From positions 62,001 to 126,000 of the forward strand of contig CAWAGP010000010.1 in the NCBI GenBank assembly GCA_963781705.1: DNA of 64,000 nucleotides. Direction: 5' to 3'. Position 1 is the stretch's first letter, and each line of letters begins with the position of its first letter. The notes beneath the pieces are model-generated. The model saw only the letters and a list, made by a program, of their open reading frames with translations, was not told the DNA's origin and searched no databases. Positions 22,088 through 30,278 of this stretch are shown piece by piece. Origin of the DNA: JALYGJ01 sp963781705. Its GTDB lineage: Bacteria > Chloroflexota > Limnocylindria > Limnocylindrales > CSP1-4. The position numbers and the translations under genes are program-made.

Positions 22088-23932
22088 TCAGTAGGGCTGG
22101 ATCGACTGACTCCAAGTGAGATTGGCGTCGTGATAGACCTGAGTGGCGGTCATCTTGGCCGCGCTGGTCTTGCTCTTCTCGCTCGTCTGCAGCCATTGCA
22201 CCTTGGTCATCGACCCGTCCTTCTGGACCAGCGCCAGGTCGGCCATGCCGTCTGCGTTGATGTCAAGGGCGGCGACGCCCAAGCCGCTCCACGGCACCGA
22301 GCCCATCTGCGCGAGCAACAGCGGATTGGCGAGCGTGCCATCGGGCTGGCTCCTCATACCGTAGATGTTGATGCCGCCGTTGCCGTCGTTGACGACCGCG
22401 ATCACGTCGTCGCGCCCGTCGCGGTCGAAGTCGCCGATGACGTTCTTGACGTCGCTGGCTGCCCAGGCGGTCTCCAGCATCGGCGTGGCGTCCGCCAAGC
22501 CGGCCGGACCGATCGCGTCCGGTGAGCATGGGCCCCACGGCCCGATTGGTGAGCAACTGGCCGGCGACAGCGCGGCGTAGTAGGTACCGGTCGGATCATT
22601 GGCATCGCGCATGACGAGATCGGCCTTGCCGTCGCCGTTGACGTCGGCGGCGGCAACGAAGACGTCGGCCGCGGTCAGATCCAGCGGGCCGCTCCACCAG
22701 GTCGATTCGGCCGAGAACGTGCCGTCACCGTGACTCAGCATCACCGACAGCGTGACGGTGCCGGGAGCAATCGTCCGCAGCAGGCCGGCGTCGGCCAGCA
22801 GGTCGCCGTTGAAGTCGCCGACTACCAGGCCGTCGACGCCGCCGCCGCTGATGTCGGTGGCGATTGGCGCGTCGTAGGCGGTGGCGAGATCACCGTTGGC
22901 GTGCGCCACCAGGAGCTTGGCGTCGGCCGAAAGCATTACCAGGTCGGCTAGCAGGTTGGGATCGGAGGTTTCCGGCAGCGTGTAGTTGCCAGTCTGATCG
23001 ACGTCGCCGGCCGGGCTGTCGACGTTGCCCACGCCGTAGCCCACGATCGACTGGCTGAACGTGCCCACGGCTGGATCGGCGAAGCCGTTGTCGGTGCCCG
23101 GATAAAGGCGCCATTGAGTGCCGCCGCCGCCCAAAGGTGTCAGCAGGCCGAAGTCGCCCATCCATGCCCCGTCGTCCGCGAGCACGTCATGGCTGCGAGC
23201 ATTGACCATCAGTAGCTTGGGCTCGAAGTATTGGCGGATCGTCTCCTCGAGGGTGAGGTCCTTGAGGCCACAATCGCGCAGGCTCTTCTGGTAAATCTTG
23301 AAGCCGCGCGAATCGGTGCCACACGGCTTCTGCCTGCCCGACCTATAGCCGGAAAGGAACAGCCTGCTCAGGTTCTTCTTGGTTATCCACTTGCGCAGGC
23401 TGATGTTCCACGTCTCGGCCATGGCCCTGTAATTGGCGAGCGTCGGAACGTTCGTGGGCACCCAAGACGAGGTGCCGGCATTCCACTTTTCGGGGCGGTA
23501 GATCTGGTCGTTGGTGTTGTCCTGGACGTCGTAGCACTCCACCGTGGTGCTGCCGTCAGGGTTGGTCACGGTGACGCGGCCGCCCCGCCAGTGGATGGTG
23601 TAGTACCACGCGTACTGCTTGACGGTCAGCGCGCCGATGCGCATCCACACCGGTGGCTTGTTAGCACCCGTCGCGTACTCGGTGCGCAGCACGGTGGCGA
23701 CATAGTCCCAGAAGTTGACGGTCTCGACGGAGCCCGCATCTGGTCCCTTCGAACGCCGGACACGGATCGTTGTGGGCGGGTGCAGGTCGTCTGTCCACTG
23801 CGTCGGCAGCTGGTCGGCGGAGCATATCGCCGCAGGATTCGGGGCCCTGGCAAACACCGGCGTTGCCACGACAAGCGTACCGGCAACCAGCGCGACCACA
23901 ACTGCCCACGCCGCAACGCGAAATCCTCTCAT
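22088..23932 (-). CDS. Secreted protein with SpoIID-like domain and FG-GAP/VCBS repeats
   Basis: Started at the ATG at 23932, it has a signal peptide (VAAWAVVVALVAGTLVVATP, cleavage after PVFA) and 614 aa. The N-terminal half resembles the SpoIID/LytB amidase-enhancer fold: RIGALTVKQYAWYYTIHWRGG-type core (here split ALTVKQYAWYY), ECYDVQDNTNDQIYRPE, FLSGYRSGRQKPCGT and LTLEETIRQYF. The C-terminal half (about 330-580) holds repeated DFNGD, DVNGDGKADLV, DFDRDGRDDVI and DINADGMADLAL motifs, calcium-binding FG-GAP blades. A cell-wall or surface-matrix protein is likely. Enzymatic function is unproven. Confidence 0.85.
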   Translation of the reverse strand: MRGFRVAAWAVVVALVAGTLVVATPVFARAPNPAAICSADQLPTQWTDDLHPPTTIRVRRSKGPDAGSVETVNFWDYVATVLRTEYATGANKPPVWMRIGALTVKQYAWYYTIHWRGGRVTVTNPDGSTTVECYDVQDNTNDQIYRPEKWNAGTSSWVPTNVPTLANYRAMAETWNISLRKWITKKNLSRLFLSGYRSGRQKPCGTDSRGFKIYQKSLRDCGLKDLTLEETIRQYFEPKLLMVNARSHDVLADDGAWMGDFGLLTPLGGGGTQWRLYPGTDNGFADPAVGTFSQSIVGYGVGNVDSPAGDVDQTGNYTLPETSDPNLLADLVMLSADAKLLVAHANGDLATAYDAPIATDISGGGVDGLVVGDFNGDLLADAGLLRTIAPGTVTLSVMLSHGDGTFSAESTWWSGPLDLTAADVFVAAADVNGDGKADLVMRDANDPTGTYYAALSPASCSPIGPWGPCSPDAIGPAGLADATPMLETAWAASDVKNVIGDFDRDGRDDVIAVVNDGNGGINIYGMRSQPDGTLANPLLLAQMGSVPWSGLGVAALDINADGMADLALVQKDGSMTKVQWLQTSEKSKTSAAKMTATQVYHDANLTWSQSIQPY

Positions 23933-24079
23933 GTGCCTGACGCTACGCGGGTCATCACGACCTGTCGATGTGCGGATGGGGGTGGACCGACCGGGACCAT
24001 CGGTCATCGCGGCGTTGGGAGCACGCCAGTTGTGATCGGTGCGGCTCGTTGCGGACCCGGGCCCGCGCGTGCGTCGGCA

Positions 24080-24574
24080 CTACCTGGTGGCCTCGCTTTC
24101 GGCTCGTTCGCGCAGTGTTTCGTTGACCTGTTCGAAGCCGCGCCGCGTCCCGGCCAGCCGGAACGCTGCGTAGAGCGGCACGAGCAGCCCGCGAAAGGTC
24201 TCGTCCTGGACGAAACGGACGCGGTCCGGGCCTGTGTCCTCCAGCCGGAAGCCGTGCTCGCCGCTGAACAGCCGGCGACCCAGGAATGTGCCTCGCCAGC
24301 GCAGCTCGTACGGTGGCCGCCAGGTGACGACGACCGGCCGCATTACGACCGATCGTCCGCCCGGTGGCCGGCTCTCGATCGCCAGGCGCGCGCCGGGCGC
24401 GGGTGTGCCAAGCACGCGCCGAACGTGCGGATTCCACTCCGGATACGTGGCAAAGTCGGTCAATATGCGCCACACGACTTCGAGCGGCGCGCGGATTTCG
24501 ATTGCGCTGCGAATCGTTCGCGTCGTGCGCAGGTCCACACGCGGATACCCCCTATGGCTTCCCACCGAGTTCAC
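24080..24574 (-). CDS. SRPBCC-family protein (START-like fold)
   Basis: This 164-aa protein has the polyketide-cyclase/SRPBCC pattern: IEIRAPLEVVWRILTDFATYPEWNP near the N-terminus, PYELRWRGTF in the middle and a long C-terminal helix. Such proteins bind hydrophobic ligands in a deep pocket. There is no signal peptide. It is in tandem with, but unlinked to, the secreted protein downstream. Family is clear; ligand unknown. Confidence 0.87.
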   Translation of the reverse strand: MNSVGSHRGYPRVDLRTTRTIRSAIEIRAPLEVVWRILTDFATYPEWNPHVRRVLGTPAPGARLAIESRPPGGRSVVMRPVVVTWRPPYELRWRGTFLGRRLFSGEHGFRLEDTGPDRVRFVQDETFRGLLVPLYAAFRLAGTRRGFEQVNETLRERAESEATR

Positions 24575-24606
24575 GGCTTCAGCGGATCAGCCCGGCCTGC
24601 CTAACT

Positions 24607-25110
24607 CTAGTCGCTGGCGCCCTCCAGGTCGAGTCGCGGTAGGCGCGCCTCGATCAAACCGTCGCGGATTCGTATTGGGTAGTAGCGCAGCCGGCGGATG
24701 CGCGTGGCCGCGCGGGCGCGCGCCTTGAGGTCTGTCGGTTCAGGCCGGGCTGATGCATTGGCGGGCGTCCACGGAGGGTGATAGCCGCCCTCGGCATCGA
24801 GTCCGCCGGTGGTCGGGAACTGGACGACGCCACCGGCCGCCAGGTCGAAGCGGCCGCTGTGCAGCGGGCAGCCAACGATGCAGCCGTCGAGCGAGCCGAG
24901 TGACAACGGCGCCGCCATGTGCGGACAGCGGTCGTCGGTCACGCAGATGCCCGCCGGCGTGTGAGCAACCAGCAGGTCCAGTTCACCGTGGCTGAATCGG
25001 CGCATCGTGCCGGTCGGCAGGTCGGCCACCGTGCCGATCTCTTCGAAAGGGGCATCGGCGCTGCCGAGCGCCACCAGGCCGCGTGGCGTCGGCATCACCT
25101 TGGTGACCAT
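24607..25110 (-). CDS. Rieske [2Fe-2S] ferredoxin-like protein
   Basis: Started at the ATG at 25110, the product is 167 aa. The N-terminal Rieske domain has DDRCPHMAAPLSLG and GCPLHSGRFD, giving the C-x-H and C-x2-H ligands of a 2Fe-2S cluster. The C-terminal third, Arg-rich and ending in IRDGLIEARLP, matches the end of NirD/BphF-type Rieske proteins. It would carry electrons in an oxygenase or reductase chain, but no partner is adjacent. It is divergent from the DUF4349 lipoprotein. Confidence 0.88.
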   Translation of the reverse strand: MVTKVMPTPRGLVALGSADAPFEEIGTVADLPTGTMRRFSHGELDLLVAHTPAGICVTDDRCPHMAAPLSLGSLDGCIVGCPLHSGRFDLAAGGVVQFPTTGGLDAEGGYHPPWTPANASARPEPTDLKARARAATRIRRLRYYPIRIRDGLIEARLPRLDLEGASD

Positions 25111-25218
25111 TGGCCCATGGTAGCCAGCCCCTCTGGAACTCCACGACGGGTGGGCCGCGTCATAAGAATCCGCTTTGAAGTCGCTGAGAGCCTGTCTGCC
25201 CAGCGAAGGAGGCTGTCG

Positions 25219-26157
25219 ATGCACCGTCATCTGGGCCCGCTGGCCGCCGTCATCGCTCTGTGCGCCTGGGCACTGGTCGCGTGCAGCTCCGGTGCCGCGC
25301 TGAGTACCGTGGGGAACCCCGTAGATGACTCGGGCGCGATTCCTGCGCCCGCGACAGCGGCGCCGGCGCAGGGTAACTCGAACAATCAGCAACTGGCCGA
25401 CCAGCCACTGGTCATCTACACCGGCACGATGGAGCTCGAGGTCACCGACCTGCAGGCCAGCGTCGATCAGGCCTCCACGCTCATCAACGGTCTCGGCGGC
25501 CATGTCGAATCGTCACAGCAGTCGAACTCCGGCGACAACGCGCGGGCGTCGGTCACCTACCGCATTCCTGCCGAACGTTGGTCGGACGCGGTGGCCGGGT
25601 TGCGCGGCATCGGCCAGCGAGTCGTGTCGCTCAACACCCAGTCGGACGACGTGACCGCGCAGGTGATCGACCTCGATGCGCGCATCGCCAACCTGCGCTC
25701 AAGCGAGACGGCGTTGCAGGCGATCATGCAGCGCGCCACGACCATTGCCGACGTGCTCAAGGTCCAGGATGAGCTGACATCGGTCCAGGGCGACATCGAG
25801 AGCATGACCGCCCAGCGCGATCATCTCGCCAACCAGGCGGCCATGGGCACGCTCACGGTGACGTTCGCCGTGCCGGTGCCGGAGACAACCGTCGCGTCGG
25901 GTGGCTGGGACCTGGGCCACGAGGTGGACGCGGCGCTGGCCACGCTGGTACGCATCGCACAACTTGGGGCGAGCGCGTTGATCTGGTTGTTCGTCGTGGC
26001 CCTGCCGGTCATCGTGCCGGTGCTCATCGTGCTCTACGTCGCGCTGCGCATCTGGCGCTGGTGGGAGGCTCGCCGTTCTGCGCGGCCGCGCAAGGCGCCG
26101 AGCTGGGGGCCGCCACCGCCGGCGCCACCGGCCGGTCAGGACGCGCCATCCGTGTGA
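25219..26157 (+). CDS. DUF4349-family lipoprotein with C-terminal membrane helix
   Basis: The start is the ATG at 25219, seven bases after GAAGGAGG. The 312-aa product has a lipobox (WALVAC, Cys22). A low-complexity linker is followed by the DUF4349 domain: YTGTMELEVTDLQASVDQAS, GGHVESSQQ, YRIPAERWSDAVAGL, then a coiled coil from DLDARIANLRSSE to DHLANQA. A transmembrane helix (ALIWLFVVALPVIVPVLIVL) and a Pro-rich tail end it. Family function is unknown, but the fold is linked to envelope adhesion or stress. Confidence 0.88.
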   Translation: MHRHLGPLAAVIALCAWALVACSSGAALSTVGNPVDDSGAIPAPATAAPAQGNSNNQQLADQPLVIYTGTMELEVTDLQASVDQASTLINGLGGHVESSQQSNSGDNARASVTYRIPAERWSDAVAGLRGIGQRVVSLNTQSDDVTAQVIDLDARIANLRSSETALQAIMQRATTIADVLKVQDELTSVQGDIESMTAQRDHLANQAAMGTLTVTFAVPVPETTVASGGWDLGHEVDAALATLVRIAQLGASALIWLFVVALPVIVPVLIVLYVALRIWRWWEARRSARPRKAPSWGPPPPAPPAGQDAPSV

Positions 26158-26161
26158 CCAT

Positions 26162-27130
26162 GTGAGCGCGATGCGTTTGGCGCTCATGAGCGAGCCCCAG
26201 CAGGGGCTCAGTTACGACGAAATCCTGGCCCTGGCGCAGGCCGCCGAACGGGCCGGCTTCGAAGCGTTCTTTCGTTCCGATCATTACGCCAGTTTCCCGG
26301 TGCCGGCCGCCCAGCCGACCACCGACGCCTGGACAACGCTGGCCGGCCTGGCGCGCGATACGCAGCGCATCAAGCTCGGCGTGCTCGTCTCGCCGGTGAC
26401 GTTCCGGCCCCCGGGCAACCTGGCCAAGGTCGTGGCCACGGTGGCCGAGATGAGCGGCGGGCGCGTCGAGTTGGGACTCGGAGCAGGCTGGAATGAGCTC
26501 GAGCACCGCCAATACGGCCTCGCCTTTCCGCCGCTCGGCGAGCGCTTCGAGATGCTCGAGGAGCAGCTGGCGATCGTGAGCGGGCTGTGGACGCAGCCGG
26601 ACGGCTGGAATTTCGCCGGGCGCCACTGGCAGGTCGCCGATGCACGCTTTCGGGCGCGGCCGGTTCCGGCGCCGCCCGGTCGCGAGCACCCGAACATCAT
26701 CGTCGGCGGTAGCGGTGGGCCGCGCATGGCCCGCCTCGTCGCGCGCTACGCGGACGAGTTCAACTTCAGCTCGGCCAACCCGGCCGACGCGCGCGGCGCC
26801 TACGAACGAATACGCGCGGCCTGCCGCGCGGCCGGCCGAGATCCCGCCTCACTGACCTACTCGGTCATGACCGGCGTACTCGTCGGCAAAGACCACGCTG
26901 ACGTCGAGCGACGCACCACGGCGCTGCTGGCGATGCTCGGTCGCAGCCGTAGCGAATCCAAGGAGTGGCTAGCCGAGCGGCGCGCCCGCTGGATAATGGG
27001 CACCCCCACCGAGGCGCTCCGGCGGGTGGCCGAGTTCGAGTCGGCCGGGGCCGAGCGGCTGATGCTGCAGAGCTTCCTGCCGCGCGACCTCGATATGGTC
27101 CGCCTGCTGGGCGAGGTGTTCCTGGCCTGA
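26162..27130 (+). CDS. LLM-class F420-dependent oxidoreductase
   Basis: The 322-aa protein begins at the GTG at 26162 or the ATG at 26171 (MRLALMSEPQQG). Typical blocks are FEAFFRSDHYASF, RIKLGVLVSPVTFRPPGNLAK, MSGGRVELGLGAGWNELE and IIVGGSGGPRMARLVARYADE. It differs clearly from the LLM enzymes at 20360 and 42276, so it is not a recent duplicate. Substrate unknown. It ends directly against the convergent DHA2 transporter gene with no spacer. Confidence 0.9.
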   Translation: MSAMRLALMSEPQQGLSYDEILALAQAAERAGFEAFFRSDHYASFPVPAAQPTTDAWTTLAGLARDTQRIKLGVLVSPVTFRPPGNLAKVVATVAEMSGGRVELGLGAGWNELEHRQYGLAFPPLGERFEMLEEQLAIVSGLWTQPDGWNFAGRHWQVADARFRARPVPAPPGREHPNIIVGGSGGPRMARLVARYADEFNFSSANPADARGAYERIRAACRAAGRDPASLTYSVMTGVLVGKDHADVERRTTALLAMLGRSRSESKEWLAERRARWIMGTPTEALRRVAEFESAGAERLMLQSFLPRDLDMVRLLGEVFLA

Positions 27131-28840
27131 CTACTCGGCTGCGGGTGCCGCCTCCGCCGGCTGCTGGCGGGCGTACGGACTTTCGGCCTGGACCGTCTTG
27201 CGCAGCGGCACCTCGTGCAGCGCGAGCGCGGCGAGGACTGCCAGCAGCGCCGCGCCGACGCCGAGCCACATCGTGTCGGCGATGCCCAGCGAGAACGCAT
27301 CATGGATGCCGCGTTCGATGGCCGGGATCAGCGGCCTGACCATGTCCTGGAACTGCTGCGGTACCTGCGCGAGGATGGTCGGACCGATGTCGCCCACGCC
27401 GGTCAGCTGGTCGAATTGCTGGCCGCTCAGTGACAACTGGCCGGAGAACTGCTGGATCTGATCCGGTGACAGACCCGCGGCGGCCAGTTGATTGGCCACC
27501 TGGACCGGCGCCTGGGTGCGGATCGCCGAACCGAAGATGGTGCCTGCCAGGGCCAGCCCGACCGTGCCGCCAACCTGGCGGAAGAAGGTCATGTTGCTGG
27601 TCGCCACGCCGAGCTTCTGCCACGGCACCGAGTTCTGGACGATGATCGTGAAGACGGCCATCGTGGGGCCGATGCCGACACCGGCGATGAATTGCCACAG
27701 CCACAGAATTGGTGCCGGCGTGTCGGTGCGGATGTTGGTCATCAGCAGCAGGCCGAGCGCCACCACCAGCAACGAGCCGGTGATGAGCCACTTGTAACGG
27801 CCGGTGCGGCTGACCAACTGGCCCGACACGATCGAGCTCAGAATCAGGCCGGCGAGCAGCGGCAGCAGCTGGTAGCCGGACGATGTTGCCGACGCGCCCT
27901 GGACGGTCTGGTACCACAGCGGCAGGAAGATGATCGCGGCGAAGAAGCCGAAGCTGGCCAGGAAGACCGCGATCATCGACGCGGTGTAGCTGCGGATGCG
28001 GAACAGTTCGAGCGGCACGATCGGTTCGGCGGCGCGCGACTCGATCCATACGAAGACGGCCGCCAGTAGCGCGCCGACGGCGATAAGGCCGCCGACCCAC
28101 GGGTCGGTCCAGTCCCTGGTCTGGAAGTTGGTCAAGCCGATCAGGATGGGGATCAGCGCCAGGGTGAAGACGAAGGCGCCCAGGTAGTCGATGCTGCGCG
28201 ACACTCCGGCGCCCATGTGCGCCGGCAGCAGCCGCCAGATGATGTACAGCGCGACCGCGCCTATCGGCAGGTTGACGAAGAAGACCCAGTGCCAGCTGAT
28301 GTTGTCGGTCAGGAAGCCGCCGAGGGCCGGACCGATCAGCGCCGAGATGCCGAACACGGCGCCGAACAGACCCTGGTACTTGCCGCGCTCACGGGGCGTG
28401 AACAGGTCACCTATGACGGCCAGCGAGATCGGGAATAGCGAGCCCGCGCCGAGGCCCTGCAGGCCGCGGAAGATGATCAGCTCGGGCATGTTCTGCGACA
28501 GGCCGGATAGGGCCGACCCGATCAGGAAGATCGTCACGCCGAACATCAGCAACCACTTGCGACCGAACTGGTCGGACAGCTTGCCGTAGATCGGTCCGCT
28601 GATCGTTGCCGTGAGCAGGTAGATGGTCACCACCCACGTGTACAGGTCGATGCCCGACAGGTCGGTCAGGATGCGCGGCATGGCCGTGCCGACGATGGTC
28701 TGATCTAGCGCGCTCAGGAAGAGGCCGAGCAGGATGGCGAACAGGATCTCGTTGCGCTGCCGCGGATCGATCCCGATCGACGGCGCGGTGGCGGCCTCTG
28801 TGGTGGCGATGTCGTCGGGCATCGGGGGGAGGGCTTCCAT
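27131..28840 (-). CDS. DHA2-family (EmrB/QacA) drug efflux MFS transporter
   Basis: The 569-aa protein has 14 predicted transmembrane helices. Motif D1 SALDQTIVGTAMPRI opens TM1, motif A GKLSDQFGRKWLL lies between TM2 and TM3, and FRGLQGLGAGSLFP and GPALGGFLTDNISWHWVF (motif C and the following loop) are typical of DHA2 exporters. A cytosolic or extracytosolic loop of about 70 residues lies before the last helix. It exports toxic organic compounds by proton antiport. It is 7 bp downstream of a MarR gene, the classic regulator-exporter pair. Confidence 0.93.
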   Translation of the reverse strand: MEALPPMPDDIATTEAATAPSIGIDPRQRNEILFAILLGLFLSALDQTIVGTAMPRILTDLSGIDLYTWVVTIYLLTATISGPIYGKLSDQFGRKWLLMFGVTIFLIGSALSGLSQNMPELIIFRGLQGLGAGSLFPISLAVIGDLFTPRERGKYQGLFGAVFGISALIGPALGGFLTDNISWHWVFFVNLPIGAVALYIIWRLLPAHMGAGVSRSIDYLGAFVFTLALIPILIGLTNFQTRDWTDPWVGGLIAVGALLAAVFVWIESRAAEPIVPLELFRIRSYTASMIAVFLASFGFFAAIIFLPLWYQTVQGASATSSGYQLLPLLAGLILSSIVSGQLVSRTGRYKWLITGSLLVVALGLLLMTNIRTDTPAPILWLWQFIAGVGIGPTMAVFTIIVQNSVPWQKLGVATSNMTFFRQVGGTVGLALAGTIFGSAIRTQAPVQVANQLAAAGLSPDQIQQFSGQLSLSGQQFDQLTGVGDIGPTILAQVPQQFQDMVRPLIPAIERGIHDAFSLGIADTMWLGVGAALLAVLAALALHEVPLRKTVQAESPYARQQPAEAAPAAE

Positions 28841-28847
28841 CGTGGGT

Positions 28848-29342
28848 TCAGTTCTCCTTGTCGTTTGATTCGGCCGGCTGGTCGACGGCGAGGGTGGCGA
28901 GGGCGGCGTGCAGGTCGTGGAAGGTATGCCAGGCCCGCCCCAGTTGGTCGGGCGTCAGGCGCTGCAACACGGCGGCCAGTTGCTGCCGGCGAACGAGGTC
29001 GATCTCCTTGACCGTGGCGCGGCCGGCTTCCGTGGCTGAGACGAGTACGAGCCGCCGGTCGCCATCGTCGCGCGCTCGTTCGACGAGGCCGTGCTCGACC
29101 ATGCGATCGACGATGCCGGTCACGCCCGGCAGCGACACGTCGAGCGATTCGGCCAGGCGGCTCATTGGCAATGGTCCGTCGCAGTCGAGCAGGAACAGGA
29201 CATGCAGCTGGGTCGAGCTGACCGTGCGCAGGCAACCCTGGTGGGCGACGGCCTGGCGCTGCTTGTCGATGAGCGGCTCGAGCTCGTCGAGGATCTTCTC
29301 GACCAGTGATGTTTGTTCATCTGCCGCTAATAGTTGGGACAC
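28848..29342 (-). CDS. MarR-family transcriptional regulator
   Basis: The 164-aa protein has the MarR winged helix: LPMSRLAESLDVSLPGVTGIVDRMVEHGLV, then the wing RARDDGDRRLVLVS, with flanking dimerisation helices. The GTG at 29342 is the only plausible start; the predicted transcription start falls two or three bases upstream, so the mRNA is probably leaderless. It should repress its own promoter and the DHA2 exporter gene downstream, with release by a phenolic or drug ligand. Confidence 0.92.
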   Translation of the reverse strand: MSQLLAADEQTSLVEKILDELEPLIDKQRQAVAHQGCLRTVSSTQLHVLFLLDCDGPLPMSRLAESLDVSLPGVTGIVDRMVEHGLVERARDDGDRRLVLVSATEAGRATVKEIDLVRRQQLAAVLQRLTPDQLGRAWHTFHDLHAALATLAVDQPAESNDKEN

Positions 29343-29350
29343 GATCGAGG

Positions 29351-29379
29351 ATTATTGCGGCATGAATGATATTCGTCAA
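29351..29379 (-). promoter_or_regulatory. Promoter and candidate MarR operator
   Basis: On the minus strand, TTGACG (29379-29374) and AATAAT (29356-29351) are exactly 17 bases apart. Between them lies the inverted repeat GAAT-GAT-ATTC (29364-29374), well placed to block RNA polymerase. Transcription would start near 29344, next to the GTG start codon at 29342. Confidence 0.65.
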
Positions 29380-29389
29380 ACGCCGCCGG

Positions 29390-29722
29390 TCAGCGCACGC
29401 GACCGATCCGTCCAGGCGGCCAGTAGCGGAACCAGGCCCGGCCGATGACATCGGCCCGCTCGACGGGGCCGATGCGGTCAGTCGCGTGAGCGGGGTGGTC
29501 GCCCGTCAGCATCAACTGCCCGCCGGTTGTCGATGCGCAGCGCTTGACGAGCAGCCGCCCGGGCGCCCGCGGATCGTGGGCCACCAGTACGTCGCCGGCG
29601 ACAAGTGCGTCGTCGGGCGACGGGTCGACCAGCAGCCAGTCGCCGGCCAGCAGGCTCGGTTCCATGCTGTGACCGGCGACCGCTACGCGCGACCGCCACG
29701 AGCGCAACAGCCGGCGCATCAC
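29390..29722 (-). CDS. sodX: Nickel superoxide dismutase maturation protease (S26 family)
   Basis: The 110-aa protein is a short S26 signal-peptidase-like enzyme. AGHSMEPSL holds the nucleophile Ser19, and LLVKRC holds the general base Lys60, at the usual spacing. LTGDHPAHATDRIGPV is the conserved C-terminal box. It has no clear membrane anchor, unlike LepB. It lies 22 bp downstream of sodN on the same strand, as in other bacteria where SodX removes the N-terminal leader of SodN so that the new His1 can bind nickel. Specific role follows from this neighbour. Confidence 0.9.
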   Translation of the reverse strand: MMRRLLRSWRSRVAVAGHSMEPSLLAGDWLLVDPSPDDALVAGDVLVAHDPRAPGRLLVKRCASTTGGQLMLTGDHPAHATDRIGPVERADVIGRAWFRYWPPGRIGRVR

Positions 29723-29744
29723 GCCGGCCGAAGCTGTGGGTTGC

Positions 29745-30176
29745 CTAGGCGGCCTGGTGCAGCCGCGTCGTCTCCGGCCCGCCCGTTTCGCGCCACATCC
29801 TGGCCATCTGGTCGATCAGGTCGAGCAGCTTCTGGGCTTCAGCGAGGTCCACCGTGCGCTTGACCAGCGATGCCTGCTTGGCCGCCTTCCAGCACACGTC
29901 CTGGACGTCGGGAAACTTCTGGGCATGCTCGGGCTTGAAGTAGTCGCTCCACAGCACGTCGATGTGATGCTTGGCGAGCTCGGCGCGCTCCTCCTTGACG
30001 CTGATGCAGCGCGCGCGGAAGACGTCGTCACTTGAGTCGTGATACTTCTGGATGATCTTGTAGCAAGACTCGGCCTCGATGCGTGCCTGCTCGGGGTCGT
30101 AGACCCCGCACGGGATGTCGCAGTGGGCGTGGGCGGTGTGGCGCGGCTCGATCGCGCGTACGAATCGGGAGAACAT
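29745..30176 (-). CDS. sodN: Nickel superoxide dismutase
   Basis: The ATG at 30176 (GTAGGAGAT ribosome site) gives 143 aa. A 17-residue leader ends in AHA before HCDIPCGVY, the nickel hook: after cleavage, His1, Cys2 and Cys6 bind nickel, with Asp3, Pro5 and Tyr9 conserved. The helical body (about 25-143) fits the four-helix bundle of the hexameric enzyme. It dismutates superoxide in the cytoplasm. The sodX protease follows in the same operon. No other SOD gene is in the window. Confidence 0.96.
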   Translation of the reverse strand: MFSRFVRAIEPRHTAHAHCDIPCGVYDPEQARIEAESCYKIIQKYHDSSDDVFRARCISVKEERAELAKHHIDVLWSDYFKPEHAQKFPDVQDVCWKAAKQASLVKRTVDLAEAQKLLDLIDQMARMWRETGGPETTRLHQAA

Positions 30177-30239
30177 GGCATCTCCTACTTCACGAATGCG
30201 TTCGATGCCATTCTGACCTGAACCGCGTTCCACCGCCAT

Positions 30240-30272
30240 TTGAAGCACGGCCGACGGTCGAACAAATAGCAT
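30240..30272 (+). promoter_or_regulatory. Predicted promoter of azlCD
   Basis: TTGAAG (30240-30245) and CAAATA (30263-30268) are 17 bases apart; an alternative -10 is TAGCAT (30267-30272). Either puts transcription start 0-4 bases before the ATG at 30279. No ribosome site is visible, so a leaderless mRNA is likely. Confidence 0.45.
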
Positions 30273-30278
30273 CCGGCG

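Noticed and set aside
24919..25218. N-terminal extension of the DUF4349 lipoprotein
   Set aside because: It would cover the start of the divergent Rieske gene and bury the lipobox; the ATG at 25219 has a GGAGG site and a proper signal peptide.
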